64,000 nt of DNA from assembly GCF_001746415.1 (NCBI RefSeq), contig NZ_MEHJ01000001.1, positions 6,516,501-6,580,500 of the forward strand. Direction: 5' to 3'. The notes under the pieces were generated by a model. That model searched no databases. It was not told where the DNA came from and saw nothing but the letters and a program-made list of their open reading frames with translations. This stretch comes from Streptomyces agglomeratus (lineage in GTDB: Bacteria > Actinomycetota > Actinomycetes > Streptomycetales > Streptomycetaceae). Of the stretch, positions 24,172-32,759 are shown piece by piece. The position numbers were made by a program, and so were the translations under genes. How positions within the stretch are numbered: position 1 is the stretch's first letter; each line of letters opens with the position of its first letter.

Positions 24172-24236
24172 CCCTTCCCGCTGCGCCGACGGCACCCGCT
24201 GCCGCCGTGCCGGCACACCCGCGCCCGTACCCACTG

Positions 24237-24270
24237 CCGGCCGGTTCCCGCTTCCGCGGGGACCGGCCGG
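24237..24270. terminator. Bidirectional hairpin between guaB1 and the HATPase-like gene
   Basis: CCGGCCGGTTCCCGC (24237-24251) pairs with GCGGGGACCGGCCGG (24256-24270), 15 bp with a single G-U, loop TTCC. It lies between two convergent genes and can serve both. Confidence 0.8.
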
Positions 24271-24283
24271 TGCGCTGGGCGCT

Positions 24284-24655
24284 CTAGCGGGCCTCGGCCG
24301 GGCACGGCCAGATCGCCCGTACTCGCTTGCCCTCCGGAAGCGGGCGCACCTCGACCCGCCCCGCGAGCCTCTGCACCATGTGCCAGCCGAACCCGCCGCC
24401 GCCCCCGAAGTCCGGTTCACGCGCCACCGGCGGCTCGTAGCTGGCGTCGTCGATCTCCACCACCAGCTCCTTGGCATCCGCCCGGAGGGTCAGCCGCCAC
24501 CAGCCGGAGGTGTGCCGCACGGCGTTGGTCACCAGCTCGCTGACCACGAGCAGCACCGAGTCCAGGTCGGCCCACGGGCAGTGGTCGGCCACGTAGTCGG
24601 CGGCGGCGTCGCGCGCCGTCGCCGTGTCTTGCAGGGGTGAGTCCAGGACAACCAT
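24284..24655 (-). CDS. Anti-sigma-type ATP-binding protein (HATPase_c, RsbW-like)
   Basis: 123 residues, a stand-alone GHKL ATPase domain. The N-box is SELVTNAVRHT and the G-box region is GGGGGFGWHMVQRLAGRVEV. ATG ending at 24655 with GAGGAG 6 bases upstream. Streptomyces carries dozens of these; they act as serine kinases of anti-sigma antagonists or as sigma-factor binders. No partner antagonist or sigma factor is adjacent, so the target cannot be named. Confidence 0.88.
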   Translation of the reverse strand: MVVLDSPLQDTATARDAAADYVADHCPWADLDSVLLVVSELVTNAVRHTSGWWRLTLRADAKELVVEIDDASYEPPVAREPDFGGGGGFGWHMVQRLAGRVEVRPLPEGKRVRAIWPCPAEAR

Positions 24656-24758
24656 GGGCGGCTCCTCAGTCCATCACGCCTCACATACCCGCCGACAGCC
24701 GTCCTATGACCCTCTGGACCCGCTCGTACTCATGCCGTGGGCGAACAAAACGGAGCCT

Positions 24759-25817
24759 CTAGATCCCCGGCCGGACCTCCCGGGGCGGAACAAGACCCGA
24801 GGTCCGCAGGGCCCCGGCGACCGCCTCCGCCATCGAGGCGTGGCCGGCGTCGTTCGGATGCAGCCCGTCCGCCAGGTGCGCCGGGCCGAGGATGTCCCTG
24901 CCGGGCAGCAGCGCCAGCCGGTCGTCCCCGGCGTCGCAACAGGCGAGGACGGCCTCCTCCAGGGCCGCGCGGAGGTCCGCGAGGGTCGCGCCCAGGGCGT
25001 TGGGGGTCCGCTCCGCCTCGGGGCGCAGGACGGGGGAGAGGACGAGCAGCGGGGTCTCCGGATGCCCCTGGCGTACGAGAGAGACGAAGGCGCGCACCGT
25101 CTCGCGCATCAGCGGCGCCGAGAACGGGGTGCGCGACCAGCAGTTGGTGCCGAAGGCGAGTGTCAGCACGGCGGCGGGAAGGCCCGCGATCTGCTGCGCG
25201 ACGGCCAGTTCGCCGCGGCCCGCCCCGGCGTGGCCGAGGTTCACGGCGTCCAGGCCCAGCGCCCGGCCGGCCGCCGCGGGCCAGGCGTGGGCGGGGCGGG
25301 TGGACCACCAGCCCTCGGTGATCGAGTCGCCGTGCACCAGCCAGCGGGGCTGCGCCGGGGCGGGGGCGACGGTCCCGCCGACCGGACGCAGGCCGAGGAT
25401 CTCGGGGCACAGGCTTTCCGGCGGATGGACGGTGAACCGCCCCGGCCGGTCCGGCAGCCCGATCCGTACGACCGTTTCTTCCTCCGGGGCCTCGGTCACC
25501 TCCGTCACGAGGGCGCCCTCGTGCCACAGTGCGAAGGTGTGCGCGAGGTCGCGCAGGGCGTCGGCGGCGCCGGGCAGGGCGGCGCGGTAGCGGATGTCGA
25601 GCGCGGTGGCGCCGCGCGCCGTGAACTCCAGCCGTACGCCGACGGGGACGGCGGCGCGCTCGGCGGTGTCCCACGGCAGCCGGTCCAGATCGCCGGGGTC
25701 GGCGCGCACGGCGCGACCGCCGTCGCGCCAGGCGACGCCGCGGAGGAAGGGGGCGGGGTCCAGCCAGCCCGACGGATTGGTCATGACATCACTGCTTGCC
25801 CGGTCCGTCGTCGTCAT
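24759..25817 (-). CDS. SGNH/GDSL-family hydrolase with N-terminal carbohydrate-esterase-like domain
   Basis: 352 residues from the ATG ending at 25817 (GGAGG upstream); an ATG ending at 25784 is the shorter alternative. The C-terminal SGNH domain has block I WLVHGDSITEGW, a Gly block GHAGAGRGELA, block III AFGTNCWSRT and block V DGLHPNDAGH, giving Ser-Gly-Asn-His. The first 150 residues look like a beta domain seen before GDSL esterases. No signal peptide is evident, so it is probably intracellular. Substrate unknown. Confidence 0.87.
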   Translation of the reverse strand: MTTTDRASSDVMTNPSGWLDPAPFLRGVAWRDGGRAVRADPGDLDRLPWDTAERAAVPVGVRLEFTARGATALDIRYRAALPGAADALRDLAHTFALWHEGALVTEVTEAPEEETVVRIGLPDRPGRFTVHPPESLCPEILGLRPVGGTVAPAPAQPRWLVHGDSITEGWWSTRPAHAWPAAAGRALGLDAVNLGHAGAGRGELAVAQQIAGLPAAVLTLAFGTNCWSRTPFSAPLMRETVRAFVSLVRQGHPETPLLVLSPVLRPEAERTPNALGATLADLRAALEEAVLACCDAGDDRLALLPGRDILGPAHLADGLHPNDAGHASMAEAVAGALRTSGLVPPREVRPGI

Positions 25818-26127
25818 GCCTGATCCCGCCTCCGGGGTGGGGTGCCGGTACGGCGCGCACAGCGGCACGCCGTAACGGACAAAACGGATATCGAAATGTG
25901 AGGCGCAACAAAGAGTCATGTGTCGTGGTTGTGCGCAATGATCGGCCGTCGGTACGCAAGGTTGCTGCATTACGCACGGGAACGCGCACCTCGTAGGCTT
26001 CGCGCTGTACGTGGAGTGGCGGGGACCGCCTGCTCGGCGGTTCCCGAGCTCCGGGCTGATTCTGTCGCCCCGAGCGGACCGCTGCGGTCGCCGCCGTCCC
26101 GATAGGCAGCGATAAGGAGCCACCCCA
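25818..26127 (+). promoter_or_regulatory. Divergent regulatory region upstream of the amino-acid permease
   Basis: 310 bases, locally AT-richer than the surroundings (about 25870-25990). It contains several GCGCAA half-sites, including the element TGCGCAA-N16-CGCAA at 25932-25959, and no gene. The same element occurs before the amidase at 28323-28351, which supports control of both by the Lrp-type regulator encoded between them. Confidence 0.6.
25932..25959 (+). promoter_or_regulatory. Putative Lrp-type operator, copy 1
   Basis: TGCGCAA (25932-25938), a 16-base middle TGATCGGCCGTCGGTA, then CGCAA (25955-25959). It aligns almost base for base with the element at 28323-28351, including the shared GATCG and GTCGGT in the middle. 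About 170 bases upstream of the permease start. Confidence 0.6.
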
Positions 26128-27588
26128 GTGTTGGACGCAGCGCCACCCGTCACCCCCAAACCGGAATCCGAGCGTCCGCATCTCGGCAACCGGCTGATGC
26201 GGCGCAAGCCCGTCGAGCAGCTTGTCGCGGAAGGCGGCCAGGGTGAAGGCGGCGCGCTCAAGCGCTCGCTCACCATGTGGCAGCTGACCATGATCAGCAT
26301 CGGTGCGACGCTCGGTACCGGCATCTTCGTCGTACTCGGCGAGGCCACCCCCCTGGCCGGGCCCGCCGTGGCGATCTCGTTCGTCATCGCCGGACTCACC
26401 GCACTCTTCTCAGCGCTCTCCTACGCGGAGCTCGCGGGTTCCATACCGGTGTCCGGATCCTCGTACTCCTACTCCTACGCGACCATGGGCGAAGTCATCG
26501 CCTGGATCTGCGGCTGGTGTCTGGTGCTCGAGTACGGCGTCTCCGTCGCGGCCGTCGCCGTCGGCTGGGGCGAGTACCTGAACGAGCTGCTCGACGGCAC
26601 GATCGGCGTCACCATCCCCGAGGCGGTCTCTGCCCCGCTCGGCGAAGGCGGCTTCATCAACCTGCCGGCGCTCGTCGTCATCCTGCTCGCCATGGTCTTC
26701 CTGATGGGTGGAGCCAAGGAGAGCGCCCGGGTCAACACGATCATGGTCGTTATCAAGATCGCCACGCTGGTGCTCTTCTGCGCGATCGGCTTCATGGGCA
26801 TCAAGGCGGGCAACTACGCCCCCCTCGCCCCGCTCGGCGTGACCGGGATCAGCGCTGCCGCGGCGACGCTGTTCTTCTCGTACATCGGCTTCGACGCCGC
26901 CTCCACCGCCGGAGAGGAAGCCAAGAACCCGAAGAAGGACCTGCCGCGCGCGATCATGCTGTCGCTGCTGATCGTCACCGTGCTGTACTGCCTCGTCGCA
27001 CTGGTCGCCGTCGGCGCCATGCCGTGGCAGGACTTCGAGGGCACCGAGGCGGCCCTCGCGCAGATCATGAAGGACGTCACCGGTCACAGCTTCTGGGGCG
27101 TCGTCCTGGCCGCCGGCGCGGTCGTGGCCATCGCCAGCGTCGTCTTCGCCGTCCTGTACGGCCAGACCCGCATCCTCTTCGCGATGTCCCGCGACGGCCT
27201 GGTCCCCAAGGTGTTCGCCAGGGTCAACGAGCGCACCGGCACGCCGAAGGCCAACGTCGTGATCGTGTCGCTGTTCTGCGGCGTCCTCGCGGCCTTCATC
27301 CCGCTGGGCGAGCTGGCCAACGCCACCAGCATCGGCACGCTCTTCGCCTTCGCCCTGGTGAACGTCGCCGTCGTCATCCTGCGGTACAAGCGCCCCGAGA
27401 TGCCGCGCACGTTCCGGGTGGCACTGTTCCCGGTGACGCCGATCTTCGGCTTCGCCTTCTGCGCGTACATGATGTTCAGCCTGCCCGGCAAGACCTGGGT
27501 CTACTTCGGTGGCTGGATGGTGGCCGGGCTCGTGATCTACTTCTTCTACGGCTTGCGCCGCTCCAGTCTGGCCACCGCAGAGAAGTGA
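26128..27588 (+). CDS. APC-superfamily amino-acid permease, CAT-like (probable lysine importer)
   Basis: 486 residues with about 12 membrane helices. The first helix carries the APC signature MISIGATLGTGIFVVLGEA. The N-terminal RLMRRKPVEQL segment is typical of cationic amino-acid transporter relatives (YfnA type). GTG 26128 with AAGGAG 8 bases upstream. An Lrp regulator starts 10 bases after its stop and lysine-catabolic enzymes follow, so lysine import is inferred; specificity cannot be read from the sequence. Confidence 0.88.
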   Translation: MLDAAPPVTPKPESERPHLGNRLMRRKPVEQLVAEGGQGEGGALKRSLTMWQLTMISIGATLGTGIFVVLGEATPLAGPAVAISFVIAGLTALFSALSYAELAGSIPVSGSSYSYSYATMGEVIAWICGWCLVLEYGVSVAAVAVGWGEYLNELLDGTIGVTIPEAVSAPLGEGGFINLPALVVILLAMVFLMGGAKESARVNTIMVVIKIATLVLFCAIGFMGIKAGNYAPLAPLGVTGISAAAATLFFSYIGFDAASTAGEEAKNPKKDLPRAIMLSLLIVTVLYCLVALVAVGAMPWQDFEGTEAALAQIMKDVTGHSFWGVVLAAGAVVAIASVVFAVLYGQTRILFAMSRDGLVPKVFARVNERTGTPKANVVIVSLFCGVLAAFIPLGELANATSIGTLFAFALVNVAVVILRYKRPEMPRTFRVALFPVTPIFGFAFCAYMMFSLPGKTWVYFGGWMVAGLVIYFFYGLRRSSLATAEK

Positions 27589-27598
27589 TCCACCCGTA

Positions 27599-28054
27599 GT
27601 GCGACTGAACGATCTCGACGAACGCATCGTCCACGCCCTTGCCGAGGATGCCCGCCGCAGTTACGCGGACATCGGCTCCGAGGTCGGCCTGTCCGCGCCC
27701 GCTGTGAAGCGGCGCGTGGACAGGCTGCGGGCGGAAGGTGCCATCACCGGCTTCACCGTCCGCGTCGACCCCGCCGCTCTCGGCTGGGAGACGGAGGGCT
27801 TCATCGAGATGTACTGCCGCCACAACACGTCCCCCGAGGACATCCGTCGTGGCCTGTCGCGCTACCCGGAGGTGGTGTCCGCGTCGACCGTCACCGGTGA
27901 CGCGGACGCCGTCGTCCAGATCTTCGCCTCCGACATGCGCCACTTCGAGCGCGTGCTGGAGCGGATCGCGGGAGAGCCGTTCGTCGAGCGCACCAAGTCG
28001 GTGCTCGTGCTCTCCCCGCTCCTGAGGCGTTTCTCGTCGGGCTCGCCCGCCTAG
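27599..28054 (+). CDS. Lrp/AsnC-family regulator
   Basis: 151 residues: N-terminal HTH (LNDLDERIVHALAEDARRSY then GLSAPAVKRRVDRLRAEG) and a C-terminal RAM amino-acid-sensing domain (EVVSASTVTGDADAVVQIFA). GTG start 10 bases after the permease. Family members respond to amino acids; the context points to lysine or a degradation product. Candidate operators lie on both sides of it. Confidence 0.92.
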   Translation: MRLNDLDERIVHALAEDARRSYADIGSEVGLSAPAVKRRVDRLRAEGAITGFTVRVDPAALGWETEGFIEMYCRHNTSPEDIRRGLSRYPEVVSASTVTGDADAVVQIFASDMRHFERVLERIAGEPFVERTKSVLVLSPLLRRFSSGSPA

Positions 28055-28435
28055 CCCTCCGCCGGGCCCGCAGGTCCGGCTGCCACGGCAGCACCTCGCA
28101 GTCGCCCGAGCCGCCCTCGTCTCCTCGAATGGCGCCGAGCTCACGCGTTTCGGCAGGCTCTGCTTCTGCGGGTCCATGGTGTCCTCAGCCGCCAGGTGCG
28201 CGTGGAAGGTGAACGCGGCAGTGCGGCGCCGAGCGCGGCGATCTTCGTGCGGCGGGCGCAGGGACCGCACAACCTCAGACCCACCGGCGTACGCGCAACG
28301 AATCGCCGCCCACCGCACTGATTGCGCAACGGATCGACGGTCGGTCCGCAACGCTCGCGCCTTGTCCCGGTGCGAGCGCGGAACGTACCGTCATTACGTC
28401 TCCCCGCACACCTTCCCCTTCTGCCGAGGTCAGCC
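28055..28435 (+). promoter_or_regulatory. Regulatory region upstream of davA
   Basis: 381 bases with no convincing gene; open frames here are out of character with neighbours. It holds a GCGCAACGAATCG half-like element near 28293 and the full element at 28323-28351, about 85-115 bases before the amidase ATG. Otherwise nothing recognisable. Confidence 0.5.
28323..28351 (+). promoter_or_regulatory. Putative Lrp-type operator, copy 2
   Basis: TGCGCAA (28323-28329), 17-base middle CGGATCGACGGTCGGTC, then CGCAA (28347-28351). TTGCGCAA at 28322-28329 is itself palindromic. Matches the copy at 25932-25959 over most positions with a one-base length difference. Confidence 0.6.
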
Positions 28436-29233
28436 ATGCCGCCGTTGCGCACCGCACTGCTCCAGAGCTCCGGCCGTCCCGGCTCCGTCGACGCGAACCT
28501 CAAGGTGCTCGACGAGGCCGCGGGCCGTGCCGCGGCGGCGGGCGCCGGTCTGCTGGTGTGCCCGGAGATGTTCCTGACCGGCTATGCCATCGGTGCGGAC
28601 GTGCACCGGCTGGCCGAGCCCGCCGACGGGGAGGCCGCCGACGCCGTCGCCGACATCGCCGTACGGCACGGACTGGCCATCCACTACGGGTACCCGGAGC
28701 GCGACGGGGACGCCGTCTACAACTCCGCGCAGCTCATCGGCCCCGACGGCGCGCGCCTCGCGAACTACCGCAAGACGCACCTCTTCGGCTGTTTCGAGCA
28801 GGAGTGGTTCACGCCCGGCGACGACACGGTCGTCCAGGCGGAGCTCGGCGGCCTGACCGTCGGCCTCATGATCTGCTACGACGTCGAGTTCCCGGAGAAC
28901 GTCCGCGCCCACGCGCTCGCGGGCACCGACCTGCTGCTGGTGCCGACCGCACAGATGCACCCGTTCCAGTTCGTCGCCGAGTCCGTGATCCCGGTGCGGG
29001 CCTTCGAGAACCAGATGTACGTCGCCTACGTGAACCGGACCGGCCCCGAGGGCGAGTTCGAGTTCGTCGGGCTGAGCTGCCTGGCCGGTCCCGACGGGGC
29101 CTCCCGGGCCCGCGCCGGGCGCGGCGAGGAGCTGGTGTTCGGCGACGCCGACCCCGAGTTCCTGCGGGCGTCGCGCGAGAACAACCCGTACCTGCGCGAC
29201 CGCCGCCCCGGTCTGTACACGTCGCTGGCCTGA
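28436..29233 (+). CDS. davA: Nitrilase-superfamily amidase, probable 5-aminovaleramidase
   Basis: 265 residues, complete carbon-nitrogen hydrolase. Triad: Glu in LLVCPEMFLTGYAIG, Lys in NYRKTHLFGCFE, Cys in GLMICYDVEFPENVRAHAL. The sequence and length agree with my recollection of Pseudomonas putida DavA, which hydrolyses 5-aminovaleramide to 5-aminovalerate, and the next gene matches DavB. The ATG at 28436 is preferred over an upstream frame extension that lacks family character. A general omega-amidase is the alternative. Confidence 0.8.
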   Translation: MPPLRTALLQSSGRPGSVDANLKVLDEAAGRAAAAGAGLLVCPEMFLTGYAIGADVHRLAEPADGEAADAVADIAVRHGLAIHYGYPERDGDAVYNSAQLIGPDGARLANYRKTHLFGCFEQEWFTPGDDTVVQAELGGLTVGLMICYDVEFPENVRAHALAGTDLLLVPTAQMHPFQFVAESVIPVRAFENQMYVAYVNRTGPEGEFEFVGLSCLAGPDGASRARAGRGEELVFGDADPEFLRASRENNPYLRDRRPGLYTSLA

Positions 29234-29285
29234 CGCCGCCCCCGCCTCGCCTCTTTCTTTTCGTTTTCGCAAGGAGCCCGACCCC

Positions 29286-30977
29286 ATGACGTCCACGGTG
29301 CCCACAGCCGTCCAGCACACCGACGCGCAGCCGCCGATCACCATGTTCGGTCCGGACTTCCCCTACGCGTACGACGACTTCCTCGCGCACCCGGCGGGCC
29401 TCGGCCAGATACCGGCGACCGAGCACGGCACCGAGGTCGCGGTCATCGGCGGCGGCCTGTCCGGCATCATCGCGGCGTACGAGCTGATGAAGATGGGCCT
29501 CAAGCCCGTCGTGTACGAGGCCGACCAGATCGGCGGCCGGCTGCGCACCGTCGGCTTCGAGGGCTGCGACGAGTCGCTGACCGCCGAGATGGGCGCCATG
29601 CGCTTCCCGCCGTCCTCCACGGCGCTCCAGCACTACATCGACCTGGTGGGCCTGGAGACGAAGGCGTTCCCCAACCCGCTGGCCCCCGAGACCCCGTCGA
29701 CCGTCGTCGACCTCAAGGGCGAGTCGCACTACGCCGTCACCGTCGACGACCTGCCGCAGGTCTACCGCGACGTCATGAACGCGTGGAACGCCTGCCTCGA
29801 AGAGGGCGCCGACTTCTCCGACATGAACCAGGCCATGCGGGAGCGCGACGTACCGCGCATCCGTGAGATCTGGGCCAAGCTCGTCGAGAAGCTCGACAAC
29901 CAGACCTTCTACGGCTTCCTCTGCGAGTCCGAGTCGTTCAAGTCCTTCCGGCACCGCGAGATCTTCGGCCAGGTCGGCTTCGGCACCGGCGGCTGGGACA
30001 CCGACTTCCCGAACTCCATCCTGGAGATCCTGCGCGTCGTCTACACCGAGGCGGACGACCACCACCGCGGCATCGTCGGCGGCAGCCAGCAGCTCCCCGT
30101 CCGGCTGTGGGAGCGCGAGCCGGCCAAGCTCGTGCACTGGCCGCTCGGCACCTCGCTGAAGTCCCTCCACGAGGGCGAGCCGAAGCCCGCCGTCACGCGC
30201 CTGCACCGTACGGCCGGCAACCGGATCACCGTCACCGACGCCTCCGGCGACATCCGCACGTACCAGGCGGCGATCTTCACCGCGCAGTCCTGGATGCTGC
30301 TCTCCAAGATCACGTGCGACGACTCGCTGTTCCCCATCGACCACTGGACGGCGATGGAGCGCACCCACTACATGGAGAGCTCCAAGCTCTTCGTCCCGGT
30401 CGACCGGCCGTTCTGGCTGGACAAGGACGAGGAGACCGGCCGTGACGTCATGTCGATGACGCTCACCGACCGCATGACGCGCGGCACGTACCTGCTGGAC
30501 GACGGCCCGGACAAGCCCGCCACCATCTGCCTCTCGTACACCTGGTGCGACGACAGCCTCAAGTGGCTGCCGCTGTCCGCGAACGAGCGGATGGAGGTCA
30601 TGCTGAAGTCGCTGGGCGAGATCTACCCCAAGGTCGACATCCGCCGTCACATCATCGGCAACCCGGTGACCGTGTCGTGGGAGAACGAGCCGTACTTCAT
30701 GGGCGCGTTCAAGGCGAACCTGCCCGGCCACTACCGCTACCAGCGGCGCCTGTTCACCCACTTCATGCAGGACAGCCTCCCCGAGGACAAGCGCGGCATC
30801 TTCCTCGCCGGTGACGACATCTCGTGGACGGCCGGCTGGGCCGAGGGCGCCGTGCAGACCGCGCTCAACGCCGTGTGGGGCGTCATGCACCACTTCGGCG
30901 GTACGACCGACCCGACGAACCCGGGCCCCGGCGACCTCTACGACGAGATCGCCCCGGTCGAGCTGCCGGAGGACTGA
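29286..30977 (+). CDS. davB: FAD-dependent L-lysine 2-monooxygenase (DavB-like)
   Basis: 563 residues of the flavin amine oxidase/monooxygenase family. FAD-binding Rossmann motif VAVIGGGLSGIIAAYELMK near residue 50, then EADQIGGRLRT; C-terminal flavin motif GIFLAGDDISWTAGWAEGAV. Long stretches (ITMFGPDFPYAYDDFL, GQVGFGTGGWDTDFPNS, MTLTDRMTRGTYL, NHFGG-like end) match the P. putida lysine 2-monooxygenase as I remember it, which oxidatively decarboxylates lysine to 5-aminovaleramide. Tryptophan or phenylalanine 2-monooxygenase is less likely. 52 bases after davA, with AAGGAG upstream. Confidence 0.85.
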   Translation: MTSTVPTAVQHTDAQPPITMFGPDFPYAYDDFLAHPAGLGQIPATEHGTEVAVIGGGLSGIIAAYELMKMGLKPVVYEADQIGGRLRTVGFEGCDESLTAEMGAMRFPPSSTALQHYIDLVGLETKAFPNPLAPETPSTVVDLKGESHYAVTVDDLPQVYRDVMNAWNACLEEGADFSDMNQAMRERDVPRIREIWAKLVEKLDNQTFYGFLCESESFKSFRHREIFGQVGFGTGGWDTDFPNSILEILRVVYTEADDHHRGIVGGSQQLPVRLWEREPAKLVHWPLGTSLKSLHEGEPKPAVTRLHRTAGNRITVTDASGDIRTYQAAIFTAQSWMLLSKITCDDSLFPIDHWTAMERTHYMESSKLFVPVDRPFWLDKDEETGRDVMSMTLTDRMTRGTYLLDDGPDKPATICLSYTWCDDSLKWLPLSANERMEVMLKSLGEIYPKVDIRRHIIGNPVTVSWENEPYFMGAFKANLPGHYRYQRRLFTHFMQDSLPEDKRGIFLAGDDISWTAGWAEGAVQTALNAVWGVMHHFGGTTDPTNPGPGDLYDEIAPVELPED

Positions 30978-31018
30978 CCCGGAACACCTCCGGGCACGTC
31001 CTGGCCACCCAGAAACGT

Positions 31019-31057
31019 GCCGCTCGGGCCGGCCGCGATCCGGCCGGCCCGAGCGGC
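31019..31057. terminator. Strong bidirectional terminator after davB
   Basis: GCCGCTCGGGCCGGCCG (31019-31035) pairs perfectly over 17 bp with CGGCCGGCCCGAGCGGC (31041-31057), loop CGATC. It lies between davB and the convergent membrane protein gene. Confidence 0.87.
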
Positions 31058-31073
31058 CATCAACAGCCCTGTG

Positions 31074-32606
31074 CTACTCCTCGGCGCAGGGCTTCGCCGC
31101 TTCCGGGGCGACGCACGGCAGGTGGCCGTGGGTGCGGATGATGTCCTGGCCGCTGCCGCGCGTCAGATAGACGAGGAAGCTGGAGACCAGGGAGTCGGCG
31201 GGCGGGCTGCCGTACGTGTAGGCGTACTCGATCTCGTGGTACGGGTAGCCGCCGGCCCCGATGGAGTCGATGCTCGGCTCCCGGCCGTCCAGGCGCAGGC
31301 GGTGGAGGCCCTTGGGGCCGGTGCCCGAACGCAGTTCGCTGTAGCCGACGGCGCCGGGCACCGCGGCGACCTTCGCCAGCACCTGCTCGGTCGAGTCGAG
31401 CTCGCAGCGGATGACGCCGGGCCGTGCGTCGTCGCGGGCCGTGCAGTCCTGTGAGGAGTTGGCGGGCTCGCCCGTTCCCAGCACCCGTCGCTGGAACACC
31501 TGCCGGGTCCCGGAGTTGGCGTCCCGGCTGACCAGGCGGACCGGCAGATCCGGCCCGTCGAGCTCCTTCCAGTTGCGGACGGCTCCGGAGTACAGCCTCC
31601 GTACCTGCGCGGTCGTCAGCCCCTTGAGGGTCACCCGGTCGTTGGCCACGAGGGCGAACGCGGACACCGCGACCCGGCTCTCGCGCAGCCGGGGGTACCC
31701 GTTGGGCTTGGGACCGTCGGACAGGGCGATCACCGGAGGGGAACCGTCCTCGGCGGCGGCGCCCGCCTCGTCGAGCGTACGGATCCCTGCCGTACTGCCG
31801 TGGGTGTCGACGGTGACCTTCGAACCGGGGCACTCCTGCTCGTACTTCTCGGCCAGTTCCCGGGCGACCGGGGTGAAGGCGGTGGAGCCGGTGACGGTCA
31901 GCTCGCCGGTGGCGCACCCCATAGGCGGCGGGTCAGGGTCCTCGCCCACGACGGTGAGGGTGGCCAGCGCGATGACGCAGACGGCGAGCGCGAGGGTGAG
32001 CGCGCGGGCCGGTCTGCTGAAGAGCGGCGGCTTGTCGTCCGGGGTGGTGCTCTTGTTGGGCGCCACGTCGCCGTCCTGGATGCCGCCGGTCACCCGGACC
32101 GGACTGCCGACACCGCCTCCGCCGAGCAGCACGAGCAGCTTGTAGTGCTGGCCCCGGTTGAGCGGCACCTTAGGCAGGTGGACCCGGTTCAGGTGGTGCC
32201 GCATCCCGCCGGCCGGGGTGAAGTGCGCCATCAGATGGGCGTGTTCGGGGTTGGGCTGGGTGACCGCGACACCGCGTACCGCGCGGTCGGTGAAGTGGAC
32301 GGTGAGGCCGTGGGTGTCGGGCCCGGTGTAGTCGGTGGCCGATATGCCCTGCGCGCCGTCGTTCTCGATCCGCAGGAGGACCAGGGTGGCATTGGACATG
32401 TCGGGTGAGTCGTCGAACAGGCCGAGCCGCACGGTGTCGTGACCGTTGCTCGCGTCGCCGCCGATGGGGGTGTCCATCTGCACGCGATAGCCGATCCGCT
32501 TGCGGCGGGGGACCCGGCGCTCGTACCAGAAGGGGCCGATCGCGGCCGCCACACCCACCAGGGCGGACAGCAGCGCCACCACGTTCTCGGGGTTCAACCA
32601 CTTCAC
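31074..32606 (-). CDS. Two-TM protein: cytosolic beta domain plus extracellular PstS-like domain
   Basis: 510 residues. TM1 at about 9-26 is followed by a very basic stretch (YERRVPRRKRIGYR), which puts the 30-200 region in the cytosol. TM2 at about 202-221 is preceded by RPAR and followed by an acidic Pro linker and the region 235-505, which reads as a phosphate/PstS-like periplasmic-binding fold (LTVTGSTAFTPVARELAEKY; SRDANSGTRQVFQRRVLG). The cysteines lie mainly outside (CPGSK, DCTARDD, RCELD, PCVAPEAAKPC), consistent with disulfides. No ABC permease or ATPase is nearby, so a sensor or scaffold role is more likely than transport. Function unknown. Confidence 0.8.
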   Translation of the reverse strand: MKWLNPENVVALLSALVGVAAAIGPFWYERRVPRRKRIGYRVQMDTPIGGDASNGHDTVRLGLFDDSPDMSNATLVLLRIENDGAQGISATDYTGPDTHGLTVHFTDRAVRGVAVTQPNPEHAHLMAHFTPAGGMRHHLNRVHLPKVPLNRGQHYKLLVLLGGGGVGSPVRVTGGIQDGDVAPNKSTTPDDKPPLFSRPARALTLALAVCVIALATLTVVGEDPDPPPMGCATGELTVTGSTAFTPVARELAEKYEQECPGSKVTVDTHGSTAGIRTLDEAGAAAEDGSPPVIALSDGPKPNGYPRLRESRVAVSAFALVANDRVTLKGLTTAQVRRLYSGAVRNWKELDGPDLPVRLVSRDANSGTRQVFQRRVLGTGEPANSSQDCTARDDARPGVIRCELDSTEQVLAKVAAVPGAVGYSELRSGTGPKGLHRLRLDGREPSIDSIGAGGYPYHEIEYAYTYGSPPADSLVSSFLVYLTRGSGQDIIRTHGHLPCVAPEAAKPCAEE

Positions 32607-32759
32607 GCGTGTGTCCTCGCCCAGCCGGCCGGCGCACGCCTGTTCGCGCGCTTGTGCGGGTCAGGGTAGGGCGGGGCGCGGGGAGGAAGCGCGGCCTCGA
32701 GCGGTCCGATGGACGCTGTTCACCGGGGATTCACCGGGCGGCGCGCCGGGAGCCCCGCG

